Assembly (NCBI RefSeq): GCF_012272855.1
Contig: NZ_JAAXCQ010000009.1
Location: 124,001 to 188,000, forward strand
Reading direction: 5' to 3'
From: Arenibacter sp. 6A1
GTDB taxonomy: Bacteria; Bacteroidota; Bacteroidia; Flavobacteriales; Flavobacteriaceae
DNA: 64,000 bases
The notes beneath the pieces are model-generated. The model was not told the origin of the DNA. It saw only the letters and a program-made list of their open reading frames with translations, and did not search any database. A program made the position numbers and the translations under genes. Below, piece by piece: positions 27,982 to 37,127 of the stretch. Positions within the stretch are counted from its first letter, which is position 1. Each line of letters begins with the position of its first letter.

Positions 27982-30273
27982 ATGAAAATTAGAAGTTTTA
28001 CCTTAATGGCCTTGGCCATTTTTCTGTCTGCTTGCGGCCAGAAATCCCTTCAGCCAGCAGAAGTCCATTTAATACCACAACCGCTAGGGATGGAATTAAA
28101 GCAGGAATCCTTTCAAATTACGGCCGCTACACAGTTGGTTGTAACCAATAAAGAGCAGGAAAAAGCTGCTAACTACCTTCAGGGGCTATTAAAAAAGGCG
28201 GCAGGGTTTCAATTAGCTGAAGCGACAGAAGCTTCTAATAATGTCATCCGCTTTGAAGAGAAGGCCGAATTAGAAAAGGAGGCCTATGAACTTACTGTAA
28301 ATATAAATAGCATTGTTATAACGGCTTCTAGTGGTGAAGGATGGTTCTATGGGGTGCAAACCTTGCGTCAGCTATTGCCTCCCCAGATCGAAAGCAAGAC
28401 TGCGGTAGATTCCCCTTGGTTGGTACCGGCAGTGTCTATTGCCGATAAGCCACGATTTGGCTGGCGTGGTATGGAGATGGATTTTAGCCGTCATTTCTTT
28501 ACTATTGATGAGGTGAAGGAGTTTATGGATTATATGGCTTTATACAAGCTGAATACTTACCATATGCACCTGACCGATGATCAGGGATGGCGTATTGAAA
28601 TCAAGGAATATCCATTGCTGACCGAGAAAGGGGCATGGCGGATTGAAAGCAGCCATGATAGGGTATGTATTGAAAAAGCGAAAGAAAATGAGACCTTTAA
28701 GATAGCAGAAAAGAATTACCATCAAATAGATGGGCAGCGCATGTACGGCGGCTTTTTTACGCAAGAGCAAATTAAAGAAATTGTCGCCTATGCAGCCGAT
28801 CGTTATATTACCGTAATTCCGGAAATAGACATGCCCGGGCACTTTAAAGCGGCCATTGACAATTATCCTTACTTAGCCTGTAAAGGAGAAGCTGGTTGGG
28901 GAGAAACCTTTTCTATCCCTGCCTGTCTTGGTCAGGATGAGACCTATGAATTCGTAGAAAACATTCTTTCGGAAGTAGCGGAGTTGTTTCCTAGCCCATA
29001 TATCCATATTGGAGGAGACGAGGTGAATATTAGCGAATGGAAACAGTGTCCAAAATGTCAGAAAACTATCAGTACCCATAAATTAAAGGACGAGCACGAG
29101 TTGCAGGCGCATTTTAACCGTAACTTGGAAAGTTTCTTGCATACCAAAGGAAAACGATTGTTGGGATGGGACGAAATTGTAGAAGGTGGACTTACCGAAG
29201 ATGCTACTATGATGTGGTGGCGTAACTGGGCGCCAGAAGCTCGATATAAGGCTGCCAATAACGGTAATGACATGATTATATGTCCAGATTTTGAATATTA
29301 TTTCGATTTTACCAACGAGGCTACACCGCTGGAAAAGGTGTATAATTACGAGCCGGTACCAGAAGACTTTACGGCTGCTCAGGAGAAACATGTTCTTGGG
29401 GTGCAAGCCAACCTATGGTCAGAATTGATCCCAAACTTCCAAAGACTGCAATTGCAGACCTTTCCTCGTATGTTGGCACTTGCCGAAACCGCTTGGCAGC
29501 CTAAAGGGCAAAAGAATTTTGACGGTTTCCTAGAAAAGGTACAACAGCATTACAAGCGTATGGACGTCATGGGCATCCATTATTATATTCCACCGATCAA
29601 CGGGATGAACAAGACCTATGCTTTTGTCGATAGCATACAGGTGGCACTGGATATTGATCTAAAGGACGCAAAAATTTACTACACCCTCGACGGGACCCAG
29701 CCTACCGAGAAATCTATTCCATATACAGGAGCTTTTTGGGCAAAAGAAAGTGCTAAAATGCTGGCAAGGGCTTATAATGGTAGAATTTGGGGCGACGTTT
29801 ATGAAGCTAAAATAGACAGGCAACAGTGGCGATCGGCAGAGGAGGTAACACCAAATACGGCTGGATTTCAGCGTTGGGCGGCCAAAAATCAGTTTAAAGT
29901 GGTTGAAGAGGTAAAAGTACCTGCCGAGGCTACCTTTAAAACAGTGGCGACCGCAGATATGGGCGAATATAAGGGGCAAGAACATATATCCATGGTCTTT
30001 AATGGCTATTTTAAGGCAGAAACACAGGGGATTTATGAATTCTCTACGACTTCTGACGATGGTAGCTTACTATATATAGGCGATACCCTAGTAGTAGACA
30101 ATGGTGGTAACCATGCCGCTCAGAAAAGGGCTGGCATGATAGCTCTTAAACCCGGATACCATAAACTAACTCTAGTATTCCATCAAGGTAGTGGTGGAGG
30201 GGAGCTCTCCGCAACTTTTGCCGCTCCTGAGCAAGGGCACCAGCCACTAGAATCGGCAGTTTTCTTTGAGTAA
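27982..30273 (+). CDS. Beta-N-acetylhexosaminidase (GH20) lipoprotein with C-terminal PA14-like domain
   Basis: 763 residues from ATG 27982, chosen because it gives a lipoprotein signal (cysteine 18, LSAC). An in-frame TTG at 27901 would add 27 residues. The hexosaminidase N-domain spans about 25-150. The GH20 barrel follows with WRGMEMDFSRHFF, YHMHLTDDQGWRIEI and the catalytic pair in HIGGDE (Asp346-Glu347). After the barrel come a chitobiase C-terminal-like segment (YYTLDGTQPTEKS) and a PA14-like domain (about 655-760, GIYEFSTTSDDGSLLYIGD). It would release terminal N-acetylhexosamine from glycans. It is monocistronic, with a terminator at 30297. It is a paralogue of the partial gene at the left window edge. 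Confidence 0.94.
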   Translation: MKIRSFTLMALAIFLSACGQKSLQPAEVHLIPQPLGMELKQESFQITAATQLVVTNKEQEKAANYLQGLLKKAAGFQLAEATEASNNVIRFEEKAELEKEAYELTVNINSIVITASSGEGWFYGVQTLRQLLPPQIESKTAVDSPWLVPAVSIADKPRFGWRGMEMDFSRHFFTIDEVKEFMDYMALYKLNTYHMHLTDDQGWRIEIKEYPLLTEKGAWRIESSHDRVCIEKAKENETFKIAEKNYHQIDGQRMYGGFFTQEQIKEIVAYAADRYITVIPEIDMPGHFKAAIDNYPYLACKGEAGWGETFSIPACLGQDETYEFVENILSEVAELFPSPYIHIGGDEVNISEWKQCPKCQKTISTHKLKDEHELQAHFNRNLESFLHTKGKRLLGWDEIVEGGLTEDATMMWWRNWAPEARYKAANNGNDMIICPDFEYYFDFTNEATPLEKVYNYEPVPEDFTAAQEKHVLGVQANLWSELIPNFQRLQLQTFPRMLALAETAWQPKGQKNFDGFLEKVQQHYKRMDVMGIHYYIPPINGMNKTYAFVDSIQVALDIDLKDAKIYYTLDGTQPTEKSIPYTGAFWAKESAKMLARAYNGRIWGDVYEAKIDRQQWRSAEEVTPNTAGFQRWAAKNQFKVVEEVKVPAEATFKTVATADMGEYKGQEHISMVFNGYFKAETQGIYEFSTTSDDGSLLYIGDTLVVDNGGNHAAQKRAGMIALKPGYHKLTLVFHQGSGGGELSATFAAPEQGHQPLESAVFFE

Positions 30274-30296
30274 ACACTTTTAAAAGCTTTTGAATT

Positions 30297-30345
30297 AGGC
30301 CCTGACCAAAACATCTTACTTAGGTGTTAGGGTCAGGGCCTTTTG
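30297..30345 (+). terminator. Intrinsic terminator after GH20
   Basis: AGGCCCTGACC, an inner AACATC/GGTGTT hairpin, then GGTCAGGGCCTTTT. The outer stem is 10-11 bases and followed by T residues. Confidence 0.85.
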
Positions 30346-30569
30346 CTTTTTATATGGGTACCTTATATCTCGGAGGCTCCTTATTTTGTATCTCTTAGGT
30401 GGGCGGTTTTAAGAGGAGAAAACGATTAGAGTTTACCTTATAAGGGTAAATTCTAAATAAAAGATTGGTCCTGAGCGTGGAAGTAGCATAATTAAAGGAT
30501 CCAAGTTAGGGAGATTACAATACTAAGGCCGACCACTAGCATTGAATATTCAAAAACACAATTTCTTCT

Positions 30570-30929
30570 CTATTTTCCTTTACGATCTTTATAAAACATA
30601 TAAATCCAAATAGATCTGGAAAGCCTGAAGTTTAAGGCACTGGTAAAAAAGGCCATCAGAACAACACACAAAAACATGTAGAGGACGGGAATTTCAAGAA
30701 TTCCCCAAGTTATGACCAGGGAGGCGATCATTTGTGCACAGGCCAAGGCGTAACTTACGAACATGGCGCCAAAGAAAAAACCCGGTTCTACTTCAAACTT
30801 ATAATCGCATTCCTTGCAGGTTTTGTCCATAACGGGCATTTTAAACAATAAGGCATTTCCCTTTGAATCAAAAATGTCTCCTTTCCCGCATTTGGGGCAT
30901 TTTGCTTGTAGTATGTCAGTAACAACCAT
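30570..30929 (-). CDS. DUF983 family membrane protein
   Basis: 119 residues. A zinc-ribbon-like start (QAKCPKCGKGDIF, then TCKECDYKFEVEPGFFFGAM) is followed by two membrane helices (about 50-73 and 78-100). Four cysteines in two CxxC pairs probably bind zinc. This is the DUF983 pattern; the family has no established function. It stands alone on the reverse strand. Confidence 0.85.
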   Translation of the reverse strand: MVVTDILQAKCPKCGKGDIFDSKGNALLFKMPVMDKTCKECDYKFEVEPGFFFGAMFVSYALACAQMIASLVITWGILEIPVLYMFLCVVLMAFFTSALNFRLSRSIWIYMFYKDRKGK

Positions 30930-31214
30930 TATGTACTATATTTTTTGGCAAAGCTACCGCCAATGTGGAAATCCTCTATTATACATTTATCTCCTATTCT
31001 TGTATTAAAAGGACATTTTTGTATTCGTTTTTGGAAACTCCCTTGCACGTCCGGAATGGGGAAATACAAATGATATAACCACAAAGTGTAGCTGTTTAAA
31101 TCGGCAATGGTTCGCTTTGTTCGGATAAGGTTATGCCTACCGATGAATGATGTAACCCTTGCTAAACCTACGCATTGATCTTGTTTTTATAGCACTCTAG
31201 ACTACATTATGATG

Positions 31215-31763
31215 TTATTTTTTCCATGCATATTTTTGAAAGGGGGCATCTACGGGTGTTTCCGCAATATGGTTGAGGTAATTGCTCATAATTTTTTGGG
31301 AGACCCCTAGTATTATTTCCAATAGTTGACGCTTTTCATATCCTGCGGCATAAAAATCCATTAATTCTTCCTTGGTTATCTGACCGCGATTTTGAACGAT
31401 GGACAAAGTCATAGTATGTAGGGCATGTAGTTTTGGTGTAGGCATAGAAGTTCCGTTCCTTAACGCTTCGGTGATAAGCGGATCTACTTTCATCATATGG
31501 GCAATGGCCGTATGTGCAGGAACACAGTAGTGGCACTCGTTTGCAACGCTTATCGTAAGCCAAACAACCGTTAGTTCTTCATTGTTTAAGGAGGAGTTTT
31601 CAAAAAGTTGGTGTAATGTTTGGTAGGCCTCGAGTGCACCCGGTGCTTCCGCTAAAACCCCATGTAAGTTTGGGATCATACCAAAATTCTGTAGAGATTT
31701 TTCTAAAAAAGGTTGACTGTTCTTAGGGGCCGAATCGATATCGTGAATTTTAAATGTGCTCAT
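31215..31763 (-). CDS. Carboxymuconolactone decarboxylase / AhpD-like peroxidase-fold protein
   Basis: 182 residues. The redox-type CxxC is in NECHYCVPAH (residues about 75-84), preceded by LNNEELTVVWLTISVA, the usual helix before it. AhpD-like proteins use this pair for alkylhydroperoxidase activity. The fold is all-helical. FGMIPNLHGVLAEAPGALEAY at the start matches the uncharacterised peroxidase-related branch. It is a single gene, and the substrate is unknown. Confidence 0.85.
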   Translation of the reverse strand: MSTFKIHDIDSAPKNSQPFLEKSLQNFGMIPNLHGVLAEAPGALEAYQTLHQLFENSSLNNEELTVVWLTISVANECHYCVPAHTAIAHMMKVDPLITEALRNGTSMPTPKLHALHTMTLSIVQNRGQITKEELMDFYAAGYEKRQLLEIILGVSQKIMSNYLNHIAETPVDAPFQKYAWKK

Positions 31764-32535
31764 GGTTTTACTTGTTTAGGTTATGAATAGTAATTGGCAA
31801 TTCCCTGGTCTAAGGGTGAAAAAAGCTAAAGCTTATCAACGGTCATTGCTATAAGGATTTCTAGAAGTAATAGGTCTAAACCCTTAAAAGGAAAAGAAAA
31901 CACACTTATAGCCGCCTTTATAGTAGTGGTTGGTCCTTATGTTATTAATGTCTTTTTGGAGGGAACTTATTATAAACCATTCATTAGTAACGGATTAATG
32001 TGGTTGTATTTAGGTACTCATAACCACTTTAAAATTTGATCCCATTTCACTTTTCGTATTACTGATAGTACCTTCTTTGTTTTTTAATGCTTCGTACAAT
32101 AAAGAGCATAAGTTTCCAAGTATGGCGTACAGGCAAGAAGGTGTGATTTTCTATTAGAACCATGGATACCTTTCCGGGAACCTCTTTGTTTACTTCTTCC
32201 TCGTCAAATATTTAGCCCTTACCACGCCATAATGTTCACTTAAAGCTAAGCAGATACTTTGGAACAAAAAAGTGTTTTATAAAAACATTAATTGAAGAAG
32301 GCTCGTGGGACAGGGAGGGGTACTGTTTTAAGGGAATTGAGGATCCTATTGTTTGGTTGGGTATCCGAATTGGAAATCTATATCTCTTTAACGCTGTTGG
32401 GGGCGAATAGGTTAAAGGGGGTGTGGTGCAACATACTGTCAGGTATATAGAATACCACAAGAGCTCTCTAGAACCATATTCTTTAAGTGTATAAATCATA
32501 AAACGACCGCTCCCTTAGGTGTTTATTTTGTATCC
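31764..32535. other. Gene-poor 770-bp gap
   Basis: No gene I can support. On the reverse strand near 32010-32130 there is a short stretch, ending at a stop, that resembles the tail of a histidine-kinase ATPase domain, but it is broken by stops upstream. On the forward strand 32233-32410 is open but unrecognised. This may be decayed coding sequence. Confidence 0.4.
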
Positions 32536-34209
32536 TTATTCAACAGTAGCCTTTATGGATTCGATAAGTATTCCTTCGTTATTGTCCTTTTTTGCAGGCA
32601 GTGAAAATTTTATATAACTGATACCGTTGATGGTGTTGTTTTGTAATGGTATCGATGATGCTAATTTTGTATCATCAATATAAACGGTACAGGAACCGGC
32701 TTTTTGGGTATCGGCAGTATCCCATTCCAACCTCAGATCGTGCCAAGTGTCTGGTGCTAGTTGGTCTTCTTCCAATTTAAAGTTAAACATGGCAAAATAC
32801 TGGGAGGTAGTATCGGTCGGGTTAAACCATCGGTCGTGCAAACTCACGGTCATCCCTTTAAAGCCTTTGTTTATTTTAATGCGGGATACGACTTCCCCTT
32901 TTTGTCCTGCCGGAAAATTAAATAAGGCTCCCCTTTGTTGGGATAGTAGGCTAGTATCCTTTTTGGATTTCAAATACATGACCTGACCAGAATCTTTGTC
33001 GGGATGCGGTATTAAAATAGCACCTGGTTTTCGGTCGTAAGCGCAATGTCCTTTTATGCCTTTTATGTAGCTGTGGTGGGACCAGTGGGCTAGCCCATCA
33101 GAAAAGTCGTCGGAACGCTCTTTTTCCCTGAGCCAATTTAGGTCCAAGGTCAAGAGTTTTCTAAACTTGGGGTGTTGGCCCAAGGAGATAAGTATTTTGT
33201 TTTTACTTGATTCTACAAATTCGGTTTGATGCACACTGCGGTCATTGCTGCCCATTTCTCCAAAACGGGTGGCCATAAGGCTATCATTGCGCAAAGGGTT
33301 GAGGTAAATTTCCCTGAACCCGCTCCATGTTTGTCCATCATCATCAGAAATGGCGGCATGCAAGGCATCGCGGTTTGTAAAAACGTCTTCCCAATAGCCA
33401 CCGTTATGTTCCACTTCTGGCAGGGGAGTAGTGTTGTTCCAAAGAAGCAGCAAGCTTCCGTTTTGTAGCCTTTGAACGGTAGCCATGGTTATGGTACTGT
33501 AGAACCTCGATGGTACTGCTGGCGACCAAGATTCGCCACTGTCCTCCGAAAAGGATTCGTAAAGGTTGTCTAGGGCGGTACGGATAAGCATCCAAAGGCG
33601 ACCGTCTTTAAGTTCTACCACAGAAGGCTCTACGCCCCCATGGTTCCATCGTTGCCCTTTATGAAAACCCTCGGCCTTGTGGGGAGGGGAATTTACCTGG
33701 TTCGATTTTTTCCAACTAATGCCCCCATCGTCAGAATAATAAGTACCACTGCCATTGCGGTGCAAGGTGTGAAAAGCAGCGATGGCCCTTTGTCCGTTTT
33801 TTATGAATACCACTGGTTTGATCATGATGGCCCCATTGTTGTCAATTTGGGTTTTTGTCCATTCGCCATCAATTCCCCCTGTAGAGCGAACGGCAAAAAC
33901 GGCATCGTCTTTTCCAGCAAAAACCCGGATAAATTCACCGCTAAGCGGGTCTTTTTTGCCATATAAATTTCCGTCTTCCACGGCAACGGGATCCCAATGC
34001 GCACCCTGGTCCTTTGAAAAGATGTACAGGTTGGGGCCATAGTGCCTTATTTCCCCATCATCGAGCATAACAAGACCGGTGTATGCATTCTGTGGCGGTA
34101 TGCCCACCACCTTGGGCGACTCAATAGCCGATTTTTGTTCTGTACACGATACTAGGAATAGAAAAAAGAAGAGGCTAGTAGCCGTTATTTTAAAATAAGC
34201 CTTTGACAT
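32536..34209 (-). CDS. Sialidase-fold (BNR/Asp-box) lipoprotein
   Basis: 557 residues. Lipoprotein signal (cysteine 22, FLVSC). Asp-box repeats of the six-bladed sialidase propeller occur near residues 65 (FSKDQGAHW), 158 (YSDDGGISW), 220 (SEDSGESW) and 290 (SDDDGQTW). The C-terminal about 365-557 is a separate beta-sandwich-like region (DDFSDGLAHW...SCTVYIDDTKLAS). The sialidase superfamily includes true sialidases and other glycosidases. The conserved arginine triad could not be assigned by eye, so substrate specificity is open. It is a single gene on the reverse strand. Confidence 0.75.
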   Translation of the reverse strand: MSKAYFKITATSLFFFLFLVSCTEQKSAIESPKVVGIPPQNAYTGLVMLDDGEIRHYGPNLYIFSKDQGAHWDPVAVEDGNLYGKKDPLSGEFIRVFAGKDDAVFAVRSTGGIDGEWTKTQIDNNGAIMIKPVVFIKNGQRAIAAFHTLHRNGSGTYYSDDGGISWKKSNQVNSPPHKAEGFHKGQRWNHGGVEPSVVELKDGRLWMLIRTALDNLYESFSEDSGESWSPAVPSRFYSTITMATVQRLQNGSLLLLWNNTTPLPEVEHNGGYWEDVFTNRDALHAAISDDDGQTWSGFREIYLNPLRNDSLMATRFGEMGSNDRSVHQTEFVESSKNKILISLGQHPKFRKLLTLDLNWLREKERSDDFSDGLAHWSHHSYIKGIKGHCAYDRKPGAILIPHPDKDSGQVMYLKSKKDTSLLSQQRGALFNFPAGQKGEVVSRIKINKGFKGMTVSLHDRWFNPTDTTSQYFAMFNFKLEEDQLAPDTWHDLRLEWDTADTQKAGSCTVYIDDTKLASSIPLQNNTINGISYIKFSLPAKKDNNEGILIESIKATVE

Positions 34210-34353
34210 ATTTAGAATTTTTAAAAGAATGAGGGCTCGGAGGAACCATCCGAATATAGTGAAAACCTATTAAAATATACTTGAAAACACGACTCCAAAC
34301 CAAATTGTGAATATCTATTGTCTAGATTAAGGGCGATCTTTTTTTTAATAATT

Positions 34354-34361
34354 TATATTTG
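34354..34361 (+). promoter_or_regulatory. Bacteroidota-type -7 element upstream of the DUF4494 gene
   Basis: TATATTTG matches the Bacteroidota primary-sigma -7 consensus TAnnTTTG and lies 19 bases before the ATG at 34380. No TTTG appears at the expected -33 position, so this is a half-site only. Confidence 0.35.
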
Positions 34362-34379
34362 GCATACTAAAAAAAAGAT

Positions 34380-34898
34380 ATGAGCGTAACGTGGTACGAG
34401 TGCAAGGTAAAATATAGAAAAACACAGGAAACTGGAGAACAAAAAGTAGCGACAGATACGTATTTGTTAGATGCGATATCGTATACAGAGGCCGAAACAA
34501 GAATTAACGAAGAGATGGCGGCCTATACAAGCGAAGAATTTATGATCACCAATATAAAAGTCTCCAACTTATCGGAGGTGCATGCCGTTGAAAATTCCGA
34601 TCGATGGTTTAAGTCAAAAATAGCTTTAATCGCCTATGATGAAAACAGCGGTAAGGAAAGAAAAACTAATATTTATATGTTGGTACAGGCCAATGATGTA
34701 AAGGAAGCTTATGACAACACCATAGACGCTATGAAAGGCACTACAGGCGACTATACAATTCCGGCTATCGCCGAATCGCCTATTCTGGATGTATTCCCGT
34801 ATTTCACAGGAGAAGAAGAGCAGTTGGAGAAATTTAATGTCATCGAAAAAACAGAAGCTCCTAAGGAAGAAGTTTTATCAGAGGACGAAGTAGAATAG
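34380..34898 (+). CDS. DUF4494 domain-containing protein
   Basis: 172 residues. The start TWYECKVKYRKTQETGEQK, the TYLLDAISYTEAETRINEEM segment and WFKSKIALIAYDE are the DUF4494 pattern, a family nearly confined to Bacteroidota with no known function. It has no signal peptide or membrane segment, and an acidic C-terminal tail (EEVLSEDEVE). It is monocistronic and followed by a strong terminator. Confidence 0.88.
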   Translation: MSVTWYECKVKYRKTQETGEQKVATDTYLLDAISYTEAETRINEEMAAYTSEEFMITNIKVSNLSEVHAVENSDRWFKSKIALIAYDENSGKERKTNIYMLVQANDVKEAYDNTIDAMKGTTGDYTIPAIAESPILDVFPYFTGEEEQLEKFNVIEKTEAPKEEVLSEDEVE

Positions 34899-34930
34899 TC
34901 AGATACTGTTTTATAAAGAGTAAGAATACA

Positions 34931-34960
34931 AAAATAGCGGGGCTTGCCCCGCTATTTTTA
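34931..34960. terminator. Bidirectional intrinsic terminator
   Basis: AAAATAGCGGGGC, loop TT, GCCCCGCTATTTTT. A near-perfect 13-base stem lies between the convergent DUF4494 gene and the sulfur-protein gene. Confidence 0.92.
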
Positions 34961-34994
34961 GTCATAAAGCTTATCAAATGGTCGTTTATGGGGG

Positions 34995-36332
34995 CTATTT
35001 TTGTATAAACCCCTTCACATCATCACTCAGATCGTAAATAATAGGTCCGTTTAGCATTTGCTGTAGCACACTACTTCCGGCCGCGCTGCGGTAGCCACCG
35101 GCACAGTGCACCACAATAGGCCTGTCTGTAGGAATATCCTTGGCGGTAGTACGCAGTTCATTCAAAGGGTGGGAAATGGCACTCTTAAAAATTTTACCTT
35201 GCTCCACTTCGCTCTTGTTTCGGATATCTACAATGGTATACTTCTCCGGATGCTTACTAAAGTCGGACAGATCTAGGGTTGCGGAGTTTTCCATATCCTC
35301 ATCGGCCAAGGTGATTACTTGTTTCAATTGTTTTTCATAGCCTATTTTTGCGACGCGGTGTAACAGTTTATACCGGTTTTCTGCCTCGTTTATCACTAGG
35401 GTAAACGCTTCTTTTGGCATAATGATGGCTCCTAGCCAGGTTTCAAATTTATCCTCCTCTGACACCGCCTGAATATTAATACTACCTTTTAAATGTCCTT
35501 TTTTAAAGGCTTCCTTAGCTCTTATATCAACGATTACTCCGTTGGCTTTGGATTGTTCTTTAAAAGGGACCTCTTCCAAGGCGGGAATCAAATTTGGGGC
35601 GCCAGATTTGTTAATATCCACATCATACCCAAAATAGGAAGGGATAAAAGGTTGGCTATCGAGGAGCGTATTTATAAAATCTTGTTTTGAATTTTCCTTA
35701 AAAGCCCAATTCCCCATACGTTCATTGCCCAAAGTGCTGCTATTTGCCTCGCTCAAGTTCTTGCCACATAAGGAGCCGGCACCGTGGGCAGGGTAAACAA
35801 CGGCATCATCTGGCAGGGCAGTAAATTTAGTCTGCATGGTATCGAACATCATTTCGGCAAGCTCCAGGCGTTTTGCGGTGGTATTCCCTGCCTTCTCGCG
35901 CAAATCTGGACGGCCAACATCTCCTATAAACAGCGTGTCGCCGGTAAATAAAGCCGTTTCTGTTCCTTCTGTAGCAACCACCGTAATGCTGTCGGGAGAA
36001 TGCCCAGGGGTATTAATGGCCGATAGCCTGATATTTCCGAGCATAATATGATCGCCATCATCAAAGGAGGTATGCGGATAATCGGCACCCAGCTTCTCAC
36101 TATTATAAATGGTGGCGCCTGTTTCTTTGTGGATTTCCAAATGAGAACTCACAAAATCGGCATGCGGATGTGTTTCTATGATCGCTACTATGGTTGCATC
36201 CTTGGCCTTGGCGTAGTCGTAATACTGCTTTGGGTCGCGTTCCGGGTCTATCACCGCCATTTTTCCATCGCTCACTATGGCGTACGAATAATGCGCCAAA
36301 GGTTTATATTCAAATTGCTTTATATCCATCAT
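34995..36332 (-). CDS. Metallo-beta-lactamase fold / double rhodanese protein (persulfide-dioxygenase-like)
   Basis: 445 residues. The N-terminal metallo-beta-lactamase domain (about 1-240) has THPHADFVSSH (His55, His57, Asp59, His64), NTPGHSPDS, GDTLFIGDVGRPDL and PAHGAGSLC, the ETHE1/persulfide-dioxygenase layout. Two rhodanese domains follow (about 255-345 and 360-445). The second keeps the active-site cysteine in VVHCAGGYRSAAG; the first lacks one (TLVINEAENR). It would oxidise glutathione or protein persulfide to sulfite and move sulfane sulfur. It is cytoplasmic. Start Met1 or Met2 cannot be separated. Confidence 0.88.
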   Translation of the reverse strand: MMDIKQFEYKPLAHYSYAIVSDGKMAVIDPERDPKQYYDYAKAKDATIVAIIETHPHADFVSSHLEIHKETGATIYNSEKLGADYPHTSFDDGDHIMLGNIRLSAINTPGHSPDSITVVATEGTETALFTGDTLFIGDVGRPDLREKAGNTTAKRLELAEMMFDTMQTKFTALPDDAVVYPAHGAGSLCGKNLSEANSSTLGNERMGNWAFKENSKQDFINTLLDSQPFIPSYFGYDVDINKSGAPNLIPALEEVPFKEQSKANGVIVDIRAKEAFKKGHLKGSINIQAVSEEDKFETWLGAIIMPKEAFTLVINEAENRYKLLHRVAKIGYEKQLKQVITLADEDMENSATLDLSDFSKHPEKYTIVDIRNKSEVEQGKIFKSAISHPLNELRTTAKDIPTDRPIVVHCAGGYRSAAGSSVLQQMLNGPIIYDLSDDVKGFIQK

Positions 36333-36494
36333 ATTCTTTCCTTTTGGTGTTTGATATAAAATTAATAAAAGTCACGCGAACCCCATGTAACCTTTATTAC
36401 ATAAGAAATAGGCTAAATGGCCGAACAGTGGTTTTGTTAGGACCTACGGGAAGAATACAATTGGGTTTTCGGGAGTATTAAATGTGGCTTTTTT

Positions 36495-36575
36495 GGGCGT
36501 TCCCCCTGCGGCGGTCGGGCTCTTCGCTGTATCCCTTGCTGCGCTACGGGGATGCCGCTGCGATCCCTAACGCGG
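36495..36575 (+). repeat. Intergenic structured repeat, copy 4
   Basis: The core begins GGGCGTTCCCC and ends CGATCCCTAACGCGG, with CTGTATCCCTTGC and CGGGGATGCCGCTGCG inside. It is one base shorter than copies 1-2 in the first third. Confidence 0.85.
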
Positions 36576-36850
36576 GATTAATGTAACAATGTATTAATAA
36601 GAAAATGTACCAATTGGATCAATGTGAGGATTTGTGAAAATAAAAGGAATTGAACGCTAGTGCGAGCGTCACCCTCGTACCGGCAAGAGATATCTTACTA
36701 AGAACTTAACTTCAAAAACAGGATAACTCCATAACTATTTACCTATTACTGGCCATTAAAATGAATTGTTAATTTAAAAATGATCAAGCCAAGACCAACG
36801 CACCAGCTGGCCCCTTCCTACAAATGCAAGTTGATGCATTTACAAAGCGG

Positions 36851-36925
36851 TTCTCTCATCTCTCTTCTCTCTTTTCTCTCATTTCTTTTCTCTCATTTCA
36901 ATTCTCTCTTTTCTTTTCTTTCATC
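36851..36925 (+). repeat. Pyrimidine tract of TCTC(A)TT-type simple repeats
   Basis: Roughly 75 bases of almost pure C/T built from TTCTCTC, TCTTTTC and TCTCATTTC words. Such a tract can slip in replication or form triplex DNA. It sits between repeat copies 4 and 5. Confidence 0.8.
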
Positions 36926-36966
36926 CTATTTGCTAGCAGCTAATTGGTCAATGGCCATTGAAAACT

Positions 36967-37057
36967 GTGTTAGCTATTGCAGCGGCATCCTTTTTTAGTG
37001 CGCCAAGCGGGCTAAAAAAGATATAGCGGAAAGAGCGACCCGAAAGGGGAACACCCA
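36967..37057 (-). repeat. Intergenic structured repeat, copy 5 (diverged)
   Basis: On the reverse strand it begins GGGTGTTCCCC and ends AATAGCTAACAC. The end stem is GTGTT/AACAC instead of GCGTT/AACGC, and the internal stem is TTTTTTAG/CTAAAAAA, so pairing is kept while sequence changes. Middle motif CCGCTATATC and GGATGCCGCTGC are shared with the other copies. Confidence 0.75.
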
Positions 37058-37127
37058 ACAAATGGGAATCCTTATTAGAAGCATCCCAAAAGTTAGGTGT
37101 TAGATAGTATTTAGTTACTATGGAGTT

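Larger units (their letters stand above)
36333..37127. other. Intergenic region with two repeat copies and a pyrimidine tract
   Basis: Repeat copy 4 (36495-36575), a pyrimidine-rich tract (36851-36925) and repeat copy 5 (36967-37057) lie within 600 bases. No gene is supported. The 72-codon open frame across the tract is Ser/Leu/Phe-rich only because of TCT repeats. Confidence 0.65.

Noticed and set aside
32010-32130. Reverse-strand remnant resembling the end of a histidine-kinase ATPase domain
   Set aside because: A stretch like GTISNTKSEMGSNFKVV ends at a stop, but it is short, stops lie just upstream and the glycine-rich boxes cannot be found. Too weak to call a pseudogene.
36780-36998. 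72-codon open frame rich in Ser, Leu and Phe
   Set aside because: The composition comes from the pyrimidine tract, and its end runs into repeat copy 5. No family resemblance.
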